Source of the DNA: Epiperipatus broadwayi | Lineage: Eukaryota; Onychophora; Udeonychophora; Euonychophora; Peripatidae | Assembly: GCA_028023455.1 (NCBI GenBank) | Contig: JAQFVV010000207.1 | Location: 1,445,243 to 1,509,242 of the forward strand | DNA: 64,000 nucleotides | Reading direction: 5' to 3' | Shown: piece after piece, positions 11,905 through 24,235 of the stretch | Layout of the letters: every line of letters begins with the position of its first letter | How positions within the stretch are numbered: the stretch's first letter is position 1 | Position numbers and translations under genes: made by a program | The notes under the pieces: model-generated | The model's database searches: none | The model's input: only the letters and a program-made list of their open reading frames with translations | What the model was told of the DNA's origin: nothing

Positions 11905-14900
11905 CTTTTAAAAATTGGAGGTATTAATGTAAGGGGACTCAACTCCATAGCTCAAGTAATTGCAGTAAGAGATGGCTACTGTTCTAACCTACGCATCGCA
12001 TGATTCTCAGAAACAAAGCTTCACTTTCAATCAAACTTCAAAATTAATGAACTAATGCAGCAATTTGGTGTGTTTCATTATTAACCAATTACCACTGCCT
12101 TATCTGGAGTGGTGTTTCTTATCAACAAGAACCTGGCTTATAACAATTACAGAACTTTATATTTCAGTAAAGAGTTATTGATCGCAAATCTAACATTTGG
12201 CAATAACTCAATCAATATAATGTATCTCTATATCAAGAATGACCCCCAACTTTGCTCTTTCAGTTATCTTCAAAATCAATTCCCTACTGTCTAATTATCC
12301 CTCACCAACTATCTGCTTTGGAGACTTCAACATGAGCTACAATAAGTTTAACATCAACTACCTTCCCCTGCTCAAAAGAGTCTTCCTTTGTGGAGAAGGA
12401 TTCCCCCCCCCTGACTTTTTCTCATTCTATACACTTCGAAAAAGATCACTAATAGATCTCCTTTATTACACTCCAAAACTACATCATAATCTCAATGCCA
12501 AGCTTCAAATAGTACCCTTTTCTGATCATCTGGCTCTGTTAATTTCACTCCAGTTAGACCATGCTATATCCTTACTCTCAAATCACACATGTATCATTAG
12601 ACTGCTAAATAAAGCTGCTATTCCAGAGTGGATTTTTTCTGAGGCATATATACTTCTAAATAAAATACATATCCTCACACTTCCTCCACTTCAAGCTTGG
12701 TCTTCACTGGTAGAAATACTGAGCTCACTTATCACTGCTAACACTAGGATGTCAAAAGGTCCCAATCAGCTGTTGAAGGACCTTGACTCCATCAACACTA
12801 GGTTCAGTGCTCTCACACAAACAGACACCAGTATCCAAGATATCATGGAACTCAAAACTCAATACCATGATAAACAGAAGGAACTGGCACAATATATAGC
12901 CACAAAAAGATCCAAAATATTCTTATCTAACTGTCACAACTGGACTCACAGTTACATTAGGTGGGCACTTGGTTTTGCAAAGAGGCCTATGCCTACTATG
13001 ATAGTAATTGATCAAAACTGCTACAGTGGTCCTGAAATGCTTGCAAGAATTCACAAACATTTTATAACTAAACTGCAAAACCAAAATTTTTTGGTTGGCA
13101 AAATCTGGAAATCATCAAGTGATAGTCTTCAACATAATATCACAGAGATGCAAATAATACAAAAACTGCAGTCTTACCCTGAAAGCACTCACTTTGGACT
13201 TCCATGGAATTACTTACCCTGAAAGCACTCACTTTGGACTTTCATGGAATTCCCAGATTTGTACTCTTCCACCTAAGTCAATTTACTGCACCTATCATTT
13301 GTAGGATGATTCATGTTCTTTTGGGAGATTTCCAGTGCATTCCTGATCTATACCCAGTGGCATTGGTTCCTTTTTTTAAAAAAACAAGAAAATACATCCA
13401 GCCTGGCAAACCTCTGCACCATATCAATGAATCCCTTTTGAATCTCTAGTCAAAGACTTGATTCAAGATCAACTTTATCAGCATATCTCTAAATATCAAT
13501 TTGCTCAGAAAGGGGCTTCCACTCTAGATGCCATTCAATGCTTCTTGCTTATTACAGAACATGTCTGATCACATAGAACATCCAAACCTTTAGTAATCCA
13601 ATTGGACTTCTCTTTAGTAATCCAATTGGACCCTCTTCTGCATTTGACTGAGTAATTCCATCATCCCTACTTCAAACACTTCAAGATGATAATCAAGTCC
13701 CAGAAGTCTACATACCCATCATTGGAAATCTCCTGCTTAATCATTCCTGCTTCACCACCCTAGATGGTAGGCTAACTGATGGAATCAGACCACATCTGTC
13801 AATCCCACAGGAATCCCCATTGGCCACCCTTTGCTTCATTAATTATATCAACCCATTCTTCATTGAGATTGAATGCAAATTGCCTGGTATCTATGTGCCA
13901 GCATTGAAACACCAGGTACATCACATCTTATATGTTGACAATGTCTCAATATTCCTTCTTTATCAAAAGCAACTACAGCTACTTCTGCAAATCATCGATA
14001 AACACACAAAAAATTAAATCTACACATTAATTATAACAAATCCTAAATGTGGACCATAAAATCTGGTATAAAAATTCCATCTATATTCACACCCCAAACA
14101 CAAATTTTTTTAGGTTTTTCCATATCCAATTCAAGATTGGCTATGTCCAAAGAGATCCAGAGCTCTATACTTGAGAAGACTAGAAAAATCGCAAACTCAT
14201 TGTTTAGAGTTTCCCTATCACTCACTGGGAAAACCACATTACACAATATGTTAACTTAGTTATTATCTTCCCATAATAAAGGCAACCAAATCATTTGATC
14301 CTTCAATAAACTCACTATGCTCAAAGTTGCTATGGAAGGGGATAGTGGTCACTATAAGCATTGTTAAAGCTCACATGCCCAAAGACTTAAATGGTCTGGG
14401 GTTTCATACAGTCTCTACACTCTACCTACAGAAAGTATTAGGGGTCATAAGGGCAACTTATCTCAAACACCCAGAACAGAATTCATTCTTACCAGTAGTT
14501 CCCATGGACACTCCTCCCCCTTTGGCAGCAAATGGATGACAGACCTATGGACTTACGTAAAATGCATGACAAACCTGACAAAACCCATTTTAGAAATAAA
14601 AAACATAATAGGAGACTTTTAACCTCAGACATCCCAATCTTATGGCACTCTAGAACACTCTTTGCCTAAATAACAAACAGTTAATCTACAAATCAAAAAA
14701 TTGGTACATTGAACCCAAATTCATTGACTTTCTCTTGAAGCTTAACCTCTTCTCTCTGCTGATGAACCACTTTTTTGTATGGATGAGAGGCTTTGCTTAC
14801 CTCAATCCACAGTGTCAATTGTGTTCAACAGCGAATGAAACCGTCCCTCACCTATTACACATCTGTCCTTTCCTTAGTCCACTCAGATCTTTTATTAGCA

Positions 14901-15046
14901 AAAGAGTATATCTTGATTATAGAGACACTCTCTCCATCCAAAATGCCATCAAGACTGGCATCTACTCAATTATCAGAATTTCCATTTTTCTCTCCTTTGC
15001 AGTATGGCTTACCAAGCAAACTCCAATGTTACTGAAACTTTCATAG
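11905..15046 (+). pseudogene. LINE-C ORF2 remnant: AP-endonuclease and reverse transcriptase
   Basis: The endonuclease opens with INVRGLNS near 11930 and SETKL near 12010, continues with CFGDFN near 12319-12331, SLIDLLYY, and FSDHLALL near 12520-12540. RT pieces follow: LVPFFKK near 13360, the template block around IPQESP near 13805-13820, and YVDN at 13931-13942 in place of the catalytic YADD, so the second Asp is lost. The C-terminal part (14047-14259, 14735-15046) ends in a CQLC-x7-H-x4-C knuckle. At least two early stops and a frameshift near 12240 inactivate it. Confidence 0.8.
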
Positions 15047-15270
15047 AACTATTGAAGAGTATTTGTAACAGAGATCACTTACTAACCCCTGACTGGCTAC
15101 CCAAGGAATCATGGTCCAGAGTTAATTTTGCATGTAATCTAACCGGCACCTCAACTACAGTCACACACCTGTTAGTTTTGCATCTCGGTTTAAAATCAGA
15201 ACTTTAATTATTTGAAACCTCTGTAAAATTTTTATTTCTTTCAAATGTCTCAATAAATCTTTTTTTAAAA

Positions 15271-15284
15271 AAAATGTTACGAAT
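15271..15284. repeat. Right 14-bp target-site duplication of LINE-C
   Basis: Identical to 9442-9455, directly after the 3' A-rich end of the LINE. Confidence 0.9.
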
Positions 15285-16790
15285 AGTTTTTGAAATCATA
15301 AAAAAAATAGATAATGAAAATTCATATTACCAGTCCCACGGGTTCAAACTTAGCTTGTTTAATGTTCATACTTTTGCAGCAATCATGGTTTTCTTTTCTT
15401 GAGGCTTGTAATTATTGCCACTGGAAATTTTTTTCTATCCTTCCTTCTTAAGCATAATTCTTCCATTAGAGTATATCAGTTGTTCTCTCATTTGCAATTT
15501 CTTTTACTGGGTTTAAATTCAGTCACTGGAATAATTGTATTAGATGATTTAATTTGTCATAGATGATTTAATACTTATCAGTCAATTAATCATTTTTCTT
15601 CAGCTTTCAAATGCAGGTGAATGTTTCTTTTGCTTAAAATATCGAATTTTCTTTCAATCAGTCATCAGGGGTATAATATTTTAATTTCAGATGACATTTT
15701 TTTATATGATATGCTGGTTGATAATGAATCAGGGAATTTCCCCAGATGAGACCTATATATTTTTTTCTAGCCCAACATCCTTATATTTTCAATATTTAAA
15801 AACTTGATATTAAAAAAAATGATTTAAAAAAAGATTATCTAGCAGAATTAAAATGTTTGTCTTCCTTAGTTTTAATATTTCAAAATCTCTCCTCTGATTT
15901 TTCCAGACAAATTTTTATACTTTATTTTCTTAGTTAGAGTGATAGTAACAAACAATATAAAAAACTTGCACTTACATGAATTTTGGAAAGCTTAATTTTC
16001 TTTTCAAATAAAATTATCTTAAACATTTCCCTTCTCACCTTACTGACAAATTTCGCACCACTATAAAATTCCAAATCTTTTCTTTGAAGATTTCTAGCTG
16101 GACTTCTGAGTCTTAAGAAATACAGACACAAACAATAAACTTTTATAGTGAAACCTTTGAGTAAAAAAAATAATTTAACAGAATTTTTTTTCTTTAACAT
16201 TTTTAATATGTACAAATCTAGATTTATTTATGCAATGTACACATGCACTCTATCATTTATAAAGCTGGCCCATTAAAACAATCTGAATGTTTTTTAGAAA
16301 TTATGATTTTAATATTAAAATTAAATCCTTAACTTTCAAACCCTAAACTATAACTTTTAAACCCCAAATTATAATCATAGATAAACAGAATAAAAACAGA
16401 TAACAATAAAATATTAGAATTTAGCAAATGTAGGTTAGCTTTGAAGAGAGTTTAATATTTGAAATATGCAATGATAATTAAATAGCTTACACCCACTGCC
16501 TATATATGTATTATTACTTTACTTTTTAACAAAAAAAATAACTATGAAATAACTAAATGTGTGTACTACTTTTTTGAGTTTTTTATCAATACACAAACAA
16601 ATAAAGAACATAACTGTTGCTCCATTCTCTTTTTGTCTTAAGCTTTCAGAACTTGATCTGGTAGGGTTTAAACTTGGGTGCCCTACAGCTTCCTTTACTA
16701 TCTAAAAACGTGAAGATGATTTTTGTTCCACATTTTCTTTCATGCACATGACTAAAAATTTAGCTAGTGGCTATATTGTAATGGCACAAA

Positions 16791-16803
16791 TTCCCCTTCT
16801 TCT
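16791..16803 (-). promoter_or_regulatory. Candidate polypurine tract
   Basis: On the minus strand AGAAGAAGGGGAA lies four bases before the TG that opens the downstream LTR. In LTR retrotransposons a purine tract there primes plus-strand DNA synthesis. Short and found by eye, but in exactly the expected place. Confidence 0.55.
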
Positions 16804-17365
16804 AATAAAATCATCAGCACCCTTGCTTTAACTATAATAAGAAAATCATAACTAATAAAATAACACTAATAATACTAAATATAATAATAAAGAAAAATTT
16901 CTGACTACTGGAAAACATCATCTAGATGCCCACCAAGTCCACTTTTCATTATAAAATTTAAATGTGATTTATTTGGAGATGTTTTCCAGGCTACTCTGCT
17001 GAAGGATAAGGGATATAACTCCTAGCATTATAGGTTCCCTTATTTCCATCAAGAGTAGCAAGCGTAAAAGCATTCTCTCTTATCTTTTTAGTAAATTTGG
17101 AATGGCCCTTCATACAAATGCAGAAACTTTTTAAATTGGTTTTGTTGGGGGTTGCTAACATAATAGATTATCATATCAGAACCACTCTAGTTCCACTCTT
17201 GAGTTTTACTCTGGGCTTTTCCCTTTTGCAAATCATCTTGTGGTCTGCATAAATTTGCCAATGTATATCCAGTCCATTTTTAATATTTCCATTTTTCATT
17301 TTGACTGGACACTTATAGTATATATCTGGTGGATTTATTTTGGGTAACCTCTGATTATAGAATAC

Positions 17366-17655
17366 CTAGAAATATTGACTTTTTATACCATACATAATTT
17401 ATCTTAAACTTTACCAGAAAGATGGACTCTCTGTACCATATATAAGGCACTTTTAAATTTTTCAGAGAGATTGAATCTCTGTACCAGATATAATTTACTT
17501 TTCACTTTTTCAGAGCATTTAAATTTTTCAGAAAAATTGATTCTCTGTACCATATATAAGGTATCTTTAATCTATTTAAAAATATAGATTTTTGAAACCA
17601 CACATGCTGGTTGGTTAATAGATTGAGAAATATAGATTGTCGAAACTTTTGTTCT
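17366..17655 (-). repeat. 48-bp tandem repeat encoding 16-residue peptide units
   Basis: On the minus strand one frame reads through about six units of the form YIWYRESIFLKNLK plus two residues (also YIWYRDSISLKNLK, YVWYKKSIFLGIL, VWFQKSIFLNRLK). The commonest spacing is 48 bases, so the repeat keeps frame. One unit has an extra stretch and a stop. The frame is shifted by one base from the gag-like ORF just upstream and probably formed its C-terminus before a frameshift. Confidence 0.65.
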
Positions 17656-18804
17656 TCTTCTAAAATATCTGGTTTTATCTCCCCTATTGCCTCTTAACTT
17701 TATTGCATTATCTTGTGTGTGGAGTTTTTCCTCCATCTTCTTTCTCTTCACCTCATAATCCACTTTAATCAAACATTTATCCCTTTCCCTATAGGTTCTC
17801 TTCCTTGGGATTTGTTTTAGGGCTTCCTCTTTTTATATAAACATCTGATCTTTTACATCATGTTGTTCCTTCAACTCTGTTTTTATTCTTTTATCTTCAA
17901 GATCTCTCCCAATCTGCCCTTCAGTCATCACCTCATATATTGTCTTTGTTGGAAGATTTGGTTTTACTTCTTCTATTGGCATTTCTACTTCTGGAGACTT
18001 ATCCTCTATCAGTGTATTAGCTGGTTTATTTATTGTCATCTAATTTCTCATTTCTTTCTTTATTATCAGTGTTCTGGCTATCTAGTTTATCTTTTAACAC
18101 TGGTAAGCTCTGCCTACTTTTCTCTTTTACAATTCTAACATATTCACATACCTCTTCTGCTCTATCTTCTAAAAAGGTTTCAGCATTATTTTCTAATCTT
18201 TGACTATCTTCTATTATAATTTTTGCACCTTTTTGCTATCCTCTCTTAGACTTTCTACCCATTTTTTCATAAAATGACATATCTTTTGTTCCAGACTTTC
18301 CTTATTTCTTTTGGAATTTTTATAATATTCTATGATATTTCAATACATACTATCTATCATCAGCTCAGTCCATTTTATACCTGATAGTGCTTCTTTTTTT
18401 ATTTGAATCTGAAAATCTTCAGTACTTGCTACTATCCCCTTTACTTTTATGGTAACTTCTAATCCAATTACAACCTCTCCATTCTTTTCTGTATAAAGAT
18501 TATCATCTCCAAAATTTGAGGCACTTTCCTAATGTTTCTTTATTTTACTTCCCAAATCCATAGGTGTTTTACTGTTGTTTTCAATTGAGCTATTAATCTT
18601 TTTTTTTAATTCATCTTCACTTCTCTTATCCTCTTCTGTTAAACTTTCTATAGTTTTCTCTCTGTCTTCTCCTAAACTTTCTATAGTTTGTTCTAAACTT
18701 TTATAACTTTTCTCCATCATTTGTTCTAAATTTTTATAACTTTTTTCTACCCTTTTAAATATTTGCATAATCCTTTCCATCATTTCCATTTCACCTTTAT
18801 TCAT
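17366..18804 (-). pseudogene. Decayed gag-like ORF of the giant-LTR element
   Basis: From Met at 18804 the minus strand encodes a Lys/Glu-rich coiled-coil N-terminus (KSYKNLEQ and KSYKSLEQ repeats; 91 residues to a TAG at 18529). It continues in frame through EVVIGLEVTIKV and IKWTELMIDS, then shifts frame near 18220 (KIIIEDSQRLENN), shifts back near 18039 (MTINKPANTLIED) and runs through KEEALKQIPRKRTYRER to about 17690. There the repeat frame takes over (DILEEEQKFRQSIFL). No RT, protease or integrase follows. A gag role is inferred from position and charge; I recognise no family. Confidence 0.5.
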
Positions 18805-19249
18805 TCTATTAAATTTTCAATATATTCAATATTTATCCATCTGTGCTTCCCAGACCACCAAGAACCTACACATCCTTTTCTTGTCTGACACCTATCTCTG
18901 ACTGACTAACTGATTTGCTTTTTCACCTGGCTTTACTATGCATTAAAAATACAAAAAAAAATTATTTAATATCCCTCATTCAATGAATCACACAACAATA
19001 ATCTATATAGTGCATGTCTGTCTGTAATAACCCAAATTATATATCCATCTATTTTCCCAGAAATCTGACAGATACTGACAGTTAACAGAATGACTAGCAG
19101 CATGAGATAAAGAAAAAAATTCAGTCACAGCACTACAATCACACAATGCATCATGCTTACTCAGAAGATCATCCCAATTCGATCATCTTAAGCTACTACA
19201 ATCTTTGATCTAATGATGCAAACTCTGTTGCAATAAAAGAAGTTTAAGT

Positions 19250-19520
19250 CTTAGGGGCTAAAATAGATAAACTATGCCTTGCTCTCTCTCTTGGAGTCTT
19301 ATGTGGCAAGTATCAAGGAATGTCCTGCTTATTATAGACTACAGAAAATTAAGCCTTGCTCCCTGTCTTGGAGACTTATAGGCTGATATCATGGCAGGAC
19401 TAATGTTAACTGCTAAAAAATAACATCACATAAACTGGATTGGAAAACTATGCTGTGCTCTCTCTCTCTTGGAGACTTATAGGCTGGTATTATGGCAGGA
19501 ATGCTGTTAACTGCTTCATG
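19250..19520 (-). repeat. Imperfect tandem repeats in the 5' leader
   Basis: Three units (near 19271, 19348 and 19447; spacings 77 and 99 bp) share a CT-rich block (TTGCTCTCTCTCTTGGAG) and GACTTATAGGCTG. They lie upstream of the gag-like start on the minus strand, within the untranslated leader. Repeated leader units can act as promoter or packaging elements; no function can be shown here. Confidence 0.6.
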
Positions 19521-20087
19521 ATAAAATAAGGATAACTTATAAATTTGGTTGAAGCAGTGAATGGGTTTGATCATTCATGAGTTACACAAATACATAGCAT
19601 TCTCAAGGCAATGACAAAACTCTCCACTCATTATCAAAACTGCAATCTAACCAACCAAACTTTAATGATCAGATATCCAATCCAACCTCCAAAATCATAG
19701 ACTTTTTACAAAATGAACTCTCCAAACACATATGAGACTACCATCCCATAATTCATCACTATTAATATGCCTGTTTTATCTGGCAATAAATCATTCTAAT
19801 ATTTCAAAAAAAATTATTTCACCACTGTCTTAAGTTGTAATATACATCTATTTTCAAAATTGAAAAAAAAAAAACTAAGCTGTTTTATGGCTGTACTCTT
19901 AATTTTTCATTGATGATGATAAAATATCATATTAAACATCATCACACACAAATCTAAAATAAGACTATATGGCTAAGACAATTTTGTAAGAAAAAAAATT
20001 TACTAAAAAAAAATTTCTCTTTTAACCACACATCTCCCAACATTCTCTAGACTCCTTTTTATCTCAGGTATATGGTAACATATCATA

Positions 20088-20104
20088 CCCCAGTTGGACA
20101 TCCA
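20088..20104 (-). promoter_or_regulatory. Candidate tRNA-Lys-type primer-binding site
   Basis: On the minus strand TGGATGTCCAACTGGGG follows the LTR end with no gap. It resembles the well-known tRNA-Lys-type PBS (TGGCGCCCAACGTGGGG), several differences being at CpG positions and one base missing. Confidence 0.55.
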
Positions 20105-23100
20105 TTTAACATAATAAAGGAGATCAAAATCCATAATAACATAAATAATGTAGATCAAAATAATTAAAATACCTGAGTAGTCTAAAATATATAAGATCAT
20201 AATATTTTAACTTAATAAATGAAAAATGGTAACTTAAATTTTTATATCAAAGATAAAAGAATTGTATTTTTATAAAATATTACCATCTGAGACAATTGTA
20301 ACTTAAATAAAAGTAGATCAAAAGGGAAAAATTGTATTTTTAATTTTATATCAAAGAGAAATTAATTGCAATATGCAACTTGCTATGTATAAGCTATTTA
20401 ACAAATGATCAGATGACAAGTTATTAATCATATTAAGGAATCATATATAAGTTGTAACTATAATAGTCATTGAATTTTATTACCTTCAATATTATGAAAA
20501 TATTAGTTATCCAGAAATTTATCAGTGGCCTAAATTCATCAATTTCTACTTAAGATTTTCAATGATATCACAATATCATTAATTAGAAACAATAATGTCT
20601 GGAGACTAGTCATTTAAGGTGTCTGGCCTATTTCAAACCCTAGTTAGGCAGGCATTGTATCATCAATAAACAAGTAGAAACTATAAACAAATTATTAAGG
20701 ACAAACTATTATAACTCAGGAAATAACATTAAGTGGGTGAGTACACTGGTAACTCAATAAAATATCTTCTCAGGTATACAGACAGTAGATTTTATCCATT
20801 TTCATCTCTTGGTTTGTTGTCAAGTGCATATTTAAATAAATAAAAAGTGAATATGGTCTAGCAGGGTGCCACTAGATTATCTGAACCTAGACACAGTTAT
20901 ATCTTATAACCTTTTCACATGTACCAGGTTTGGATCCCTTCTTGGTACTTTATTTCTAACAAAAGTAGAGGATTTTGCTTTTAGACCCATATCACTGTAT
21001 GCACTAACATTTAGGTAAACATAAATCATCCTTAAACTAAAGTGGAGTATATAAAATAAATCAGACAGTAATCATCTCCTAGATCTTAACATAATGAGTG
21101 CATTTCCATATCTTTATAAGTTTTACTAGCTCAGATTATATTATTAATTTAGGATGGCAATTCACACATCCTGGTATGATGTAGATAATGGAATGGTGGT
21201 CATTATGATTATTCACAAATGTCAACTAAATACCATGAGATCACTTATTTATTTATGGCCTTTAAACATTTATCTATCTCATTAATTAAAATGTGATGAT
21301 GATGATGATGATGATAATGATAATAGTTCCAACCACAGCTTTAGGACTAAGCCTAATCATAAAACTTGATTTTTAATGAAATTCATAAATATGGGTTAAT
21401 CTCAGTATATCTAATTAAATCTTAAATAATTAATACTAACCATTGATGATGAATGATCACAACTAATAAAGAATACTCTCAATGAACTATATATGCCTCA
21501 TTTAATAAAACAATTTAACATTTATTAATTTATTATGAACATATACAAACAATTCAAAGATAAAACTAAGAATTTATATGAACAATAATGATAATAACAA
21601 TAATTAATTATTTGGCAATCATAAGATTAATTTGGAATTCTTCCTCTTTTCCCAGAAATATATAATGCATATTAAATTGGATACTAGGTTTGCTAAAGTT
21701 TTCAATTCACAAGAAAATATTTCATAAAAAATATTCACTCTTTTTTTCCTCTTTTGCACACATACTTTTATAATCTAATATGTAAAGTAGAATGATGAAG
21801 TGGAGAAATGTCAGTGAAATTGAGAGAAGATTTCCAGAACCAAGTTTTTAAACTATTTCTCCCCCTTCCTGCTAAGCTTGGAGATGGCTATTCCTTAAAT
21901 CAAAATCAAAATCACCTAATATTTTTAACACTATATTTGTCTATTATTCTTCCACCCACATGCAATTATATCCATGTAACAATTTAATATATTACTGTGT
22001 ATGTGTGTTTATCCCATTATAACCAAATTATTTAAAAACAAAATAATAATACAAAAAAATATCTTTTACATTTTAACCAACATTTCATAATTTTAGATTA
22101 GTATACAATAATAGTTTTAACATACATAAAATTATTAGTCAAGGTTATAACTATTCTTATTGAAGATGGTTGTTTTAAAGTTCTAAGAAAAAAATAGAAA
22201 ACTTTATCTCTAAAATATTACAAATAGTCTTTGAAATCATAAAAAGAAAATAGATAATGAAAATTCATGTTACCAGTCTCACGGGTTCAAACTTAGCTTG
22301 TTTAATGTTCATACTTTTGCAGCAATCATGGTTTCCTTTTCTTGAGGCTTGTAATTATTTAATGGTGATATTATTTGCCACTGGAAATTTTTTTTCTACC
22401 CTTCCTTGTTAAGCATAATTTTTCCATTAGAGTATATCAGTTGTTCTCTCATTTGTAATTTCTTTTACTGGTATTAAATTCAGTCACTGGAATAATTGTA
22501 CTAGATGATTTAATTTGTCCTAGATGATTTAATACTTATCAGTCGATTAATCATTTTTCTTCAGCTTTCAAATGCAGGTGAATGTTTCTTTTGCTTAAAA
22601 TATTGAATTTTTTTTCAATCAGTCATCAGGGATATAATATTTTAATTTCAGACAAGACATTTTTTATATGATATGCTGGTTGATGATGAATCAGGGAATT
22701 TCCCCAGATGAGACCTATATATTTTTTCTAGCCCAACATCCTTATATTTTCAATATTCAAAAACTTGATATTAAAAAAAATGATTTAAAAAAAGATTATC
22801 TAGCAGAATTAAAATGTTTGTCTTACTTAGTTTCAATATTTCAAAATCTCTCTTCTGATTTTTCCCAGACAAGTTTTTATACTTTCTTCTTAGCTAGAGT
22901 GATAGTAACAAACAATATAAGAAACTTGCACTTACATGATTTTTGGAAAACTTAATTTGTTTTTCAAATAAAATTATTTTAAACATTTCCCTTCTCACCT
23001 TACTGACAAATTTTGCACTGCTATAAAACTCCAAATCTTCTCTTTGAAGATTTCTAGCTGGACTTCTGAGTCTTAAGTAATACAGACACAAACAAGAAAC

Positions 23101-23751
23101 TTTTATAGTGAAACCTTTGAGTAAAAAAATAATTTAACAGAATTGTTTTTTTTTAACATTTTTAACATGTACAAATCTAGATTTATTTGTGCAATGTACA
23201 CAGACACTCTATCATTTATAAAGCTGGCCCATTAAAACAATCTGAATGTTTTTTAGAAATTATGATTTTAATATCTAAAATTAAATCCTTAACTTTCAAA
23301 CCCCAAACTATAACTCTTAAACCCCAAATTATAATCATAGATAAACAGAATAGAAACAGATAACAATAAAATATTCGAATTTAGTAAATGTAGGTTAGCT
23401 TTGAAGAGAGTTTAATATTTGAAATATGCAATGATAATTAAATAGCTTACACATACACACTGCCTATATATGTGTTATTACTTTACTTTTTAACCAAAAA
23501 ATTAACTATTAAATAACTAAATGTGTGTATTATTCTTTTTGAGTTTTTTATCAACACACAAACAAATAAAGAACATAACTGTTGCCCCACTCTCTTTCTG
23601 TCTTAAGCTTTCAGAACTTGATCTAGTAGGGTTTACACTTGGGTGCCCTACAGCTTCCTTTACTATCTAAAAATGTGATGATGATTTTTGTTCCACATTT
23701 TCTTTTATGCACATGACTACAAATTTAACTACTGGCTAAATTGTAATGGCA
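20105..23751 (-). repeat. Upstream (5') giant LTR, uninterrupted copy
   Basis: Partner of the repeat at 7309-16786, 3647 bp. It keeps the empty LINE-C target near 22206-22220. Small indels separate the copies, for instance about 25 bp missing near 22165 and 17 bp extra near 22360. On the minus strand a 65-codon frame (22894-23091) is also open in the other copy (15934-16215), but most differences change the amino acid, so it is not under evident protein selection. Confidence 0.85.
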
Positions 23752-24235
23752 AAATATATATATATTTTGAAATAGAAGACTGTGTTATTTTTTAATATAT
23801 ATATATATATCATTATAAATGTTACTATAAATATAATAAATACAAAATTAAATTTTAAAAAGTATTAATTTTTTTCCTTAAAATATTCCAGTAAAAAAGT
23901 GGCTTTCTTTCAAAACTTATAATCAATAATTAGTATATTGTAAAAAAATTAATAATTATTTTCCAGTACAAATTAGTTTTCACAGCAATACTTTAAGAAT
24001 ATATATATATAGCAAATCATTATTGTATAATAATAAATAGATTTAAATAATTTAAAACTAAAAATAATTATTTATGAATGTTTTGAGTACTTAAGACAAT
24101 TAATTTTTAATAAATCATACCTTAATAAAATATGATAACGCTCACATTCAAACATGATACTAGATTTTATTATGTCTTATAACATTTCCTGTTTTCAGTC
24201 TTGATGTCAATTGCATTATTTTAGTAATGTTTTTT
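23752..24235. other. AT-rich microsatellite-bearing spacer
   Basis: (TA)n runs at 23755-23766, 23798-23812 and 24000-24011. No gene seen. Confidence 0.5.

Larger units (their letters stand above)
9456..15270 (+). mobile_element. Full-length but decayed LINE-C (5.8 kb) inserted in LTR
   Basis: Boundaries are fixed by a 14-bp target duplication and by the empty site in the other LTR. Order: short 5' leader, ORF1 with a zinc-knuckle remnant, AP-endonuclease, RT, C-terminal zinc knuckle, and a 3' end CAATAAATC followed by T and A runs. Two more members (40085-41640 on the minus strand; 48430-50815 on the plus strand) share RT, C-terminal and 3'-end features. The endonuclease opening (INVRGLNS) suggests an L1/Tx1-type or related LINE; clade not proven. 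Confidence 0.85.
7309..16786 (-). repeat. Downstream (3') giant LTR, interrupted by LINE-C
   Basis: Near-identical by eye (about 5% differences) to 20105-23751 from end to end, apart from the LINE-C insertion (9456-15270 plus one 14-bp target copy). It contains a (TGATGA)n tract near 8495 and a tRNA-like B box near 8130. Small ORFs in it are not conserved in a coding manner between the two copies. Confidence 0.85.
7309..23751 (-). mobile_element. Giant-LTR, pol-less LTR retrotransposon (LARD-like), split by LINE-C
   Basis: Two direct repeats (7309-16786 without its insert, 3649 bp; 20105-23751, 3647 bp) flank 3.3 kb of internal DNA. Read on the minus strand, the repeats start TGCCATTACA and end GTTACA (GTTAAA in the other copy). 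The internal side of the upstream repeat begins directly with a tRNA-Lys-like primer-binding site (20088-20104). The internal side of the downstream repeat carries a purine tract (16791-16803). The internal region holds a decayed gag-like ORF but no protease, RT, RNase H or integrase. Long LTRs around a pol-less interior is the architecture of LARD elements, which depend on enzymes from other elements. A clean target-site duplication is not visible (tatat left, aaata right), so a segmental duplication with chance PBS/PPT matches stays possible. Confidence 0.65.

Noticed and set aside
15934-16215. Conserved 65-93-codon protein in both giant LTRs (also 22894-23091)
   Set aside because: Differences between the two copies mostly change the amino acid; the shared frame is explained by recent common origin.
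22668-22955. 95-codon plus-strand gene in the LTR
   Set aside because: The corresponding part of the other LTR copy (15710-16000) is frame-shifted, and the region is LTR.
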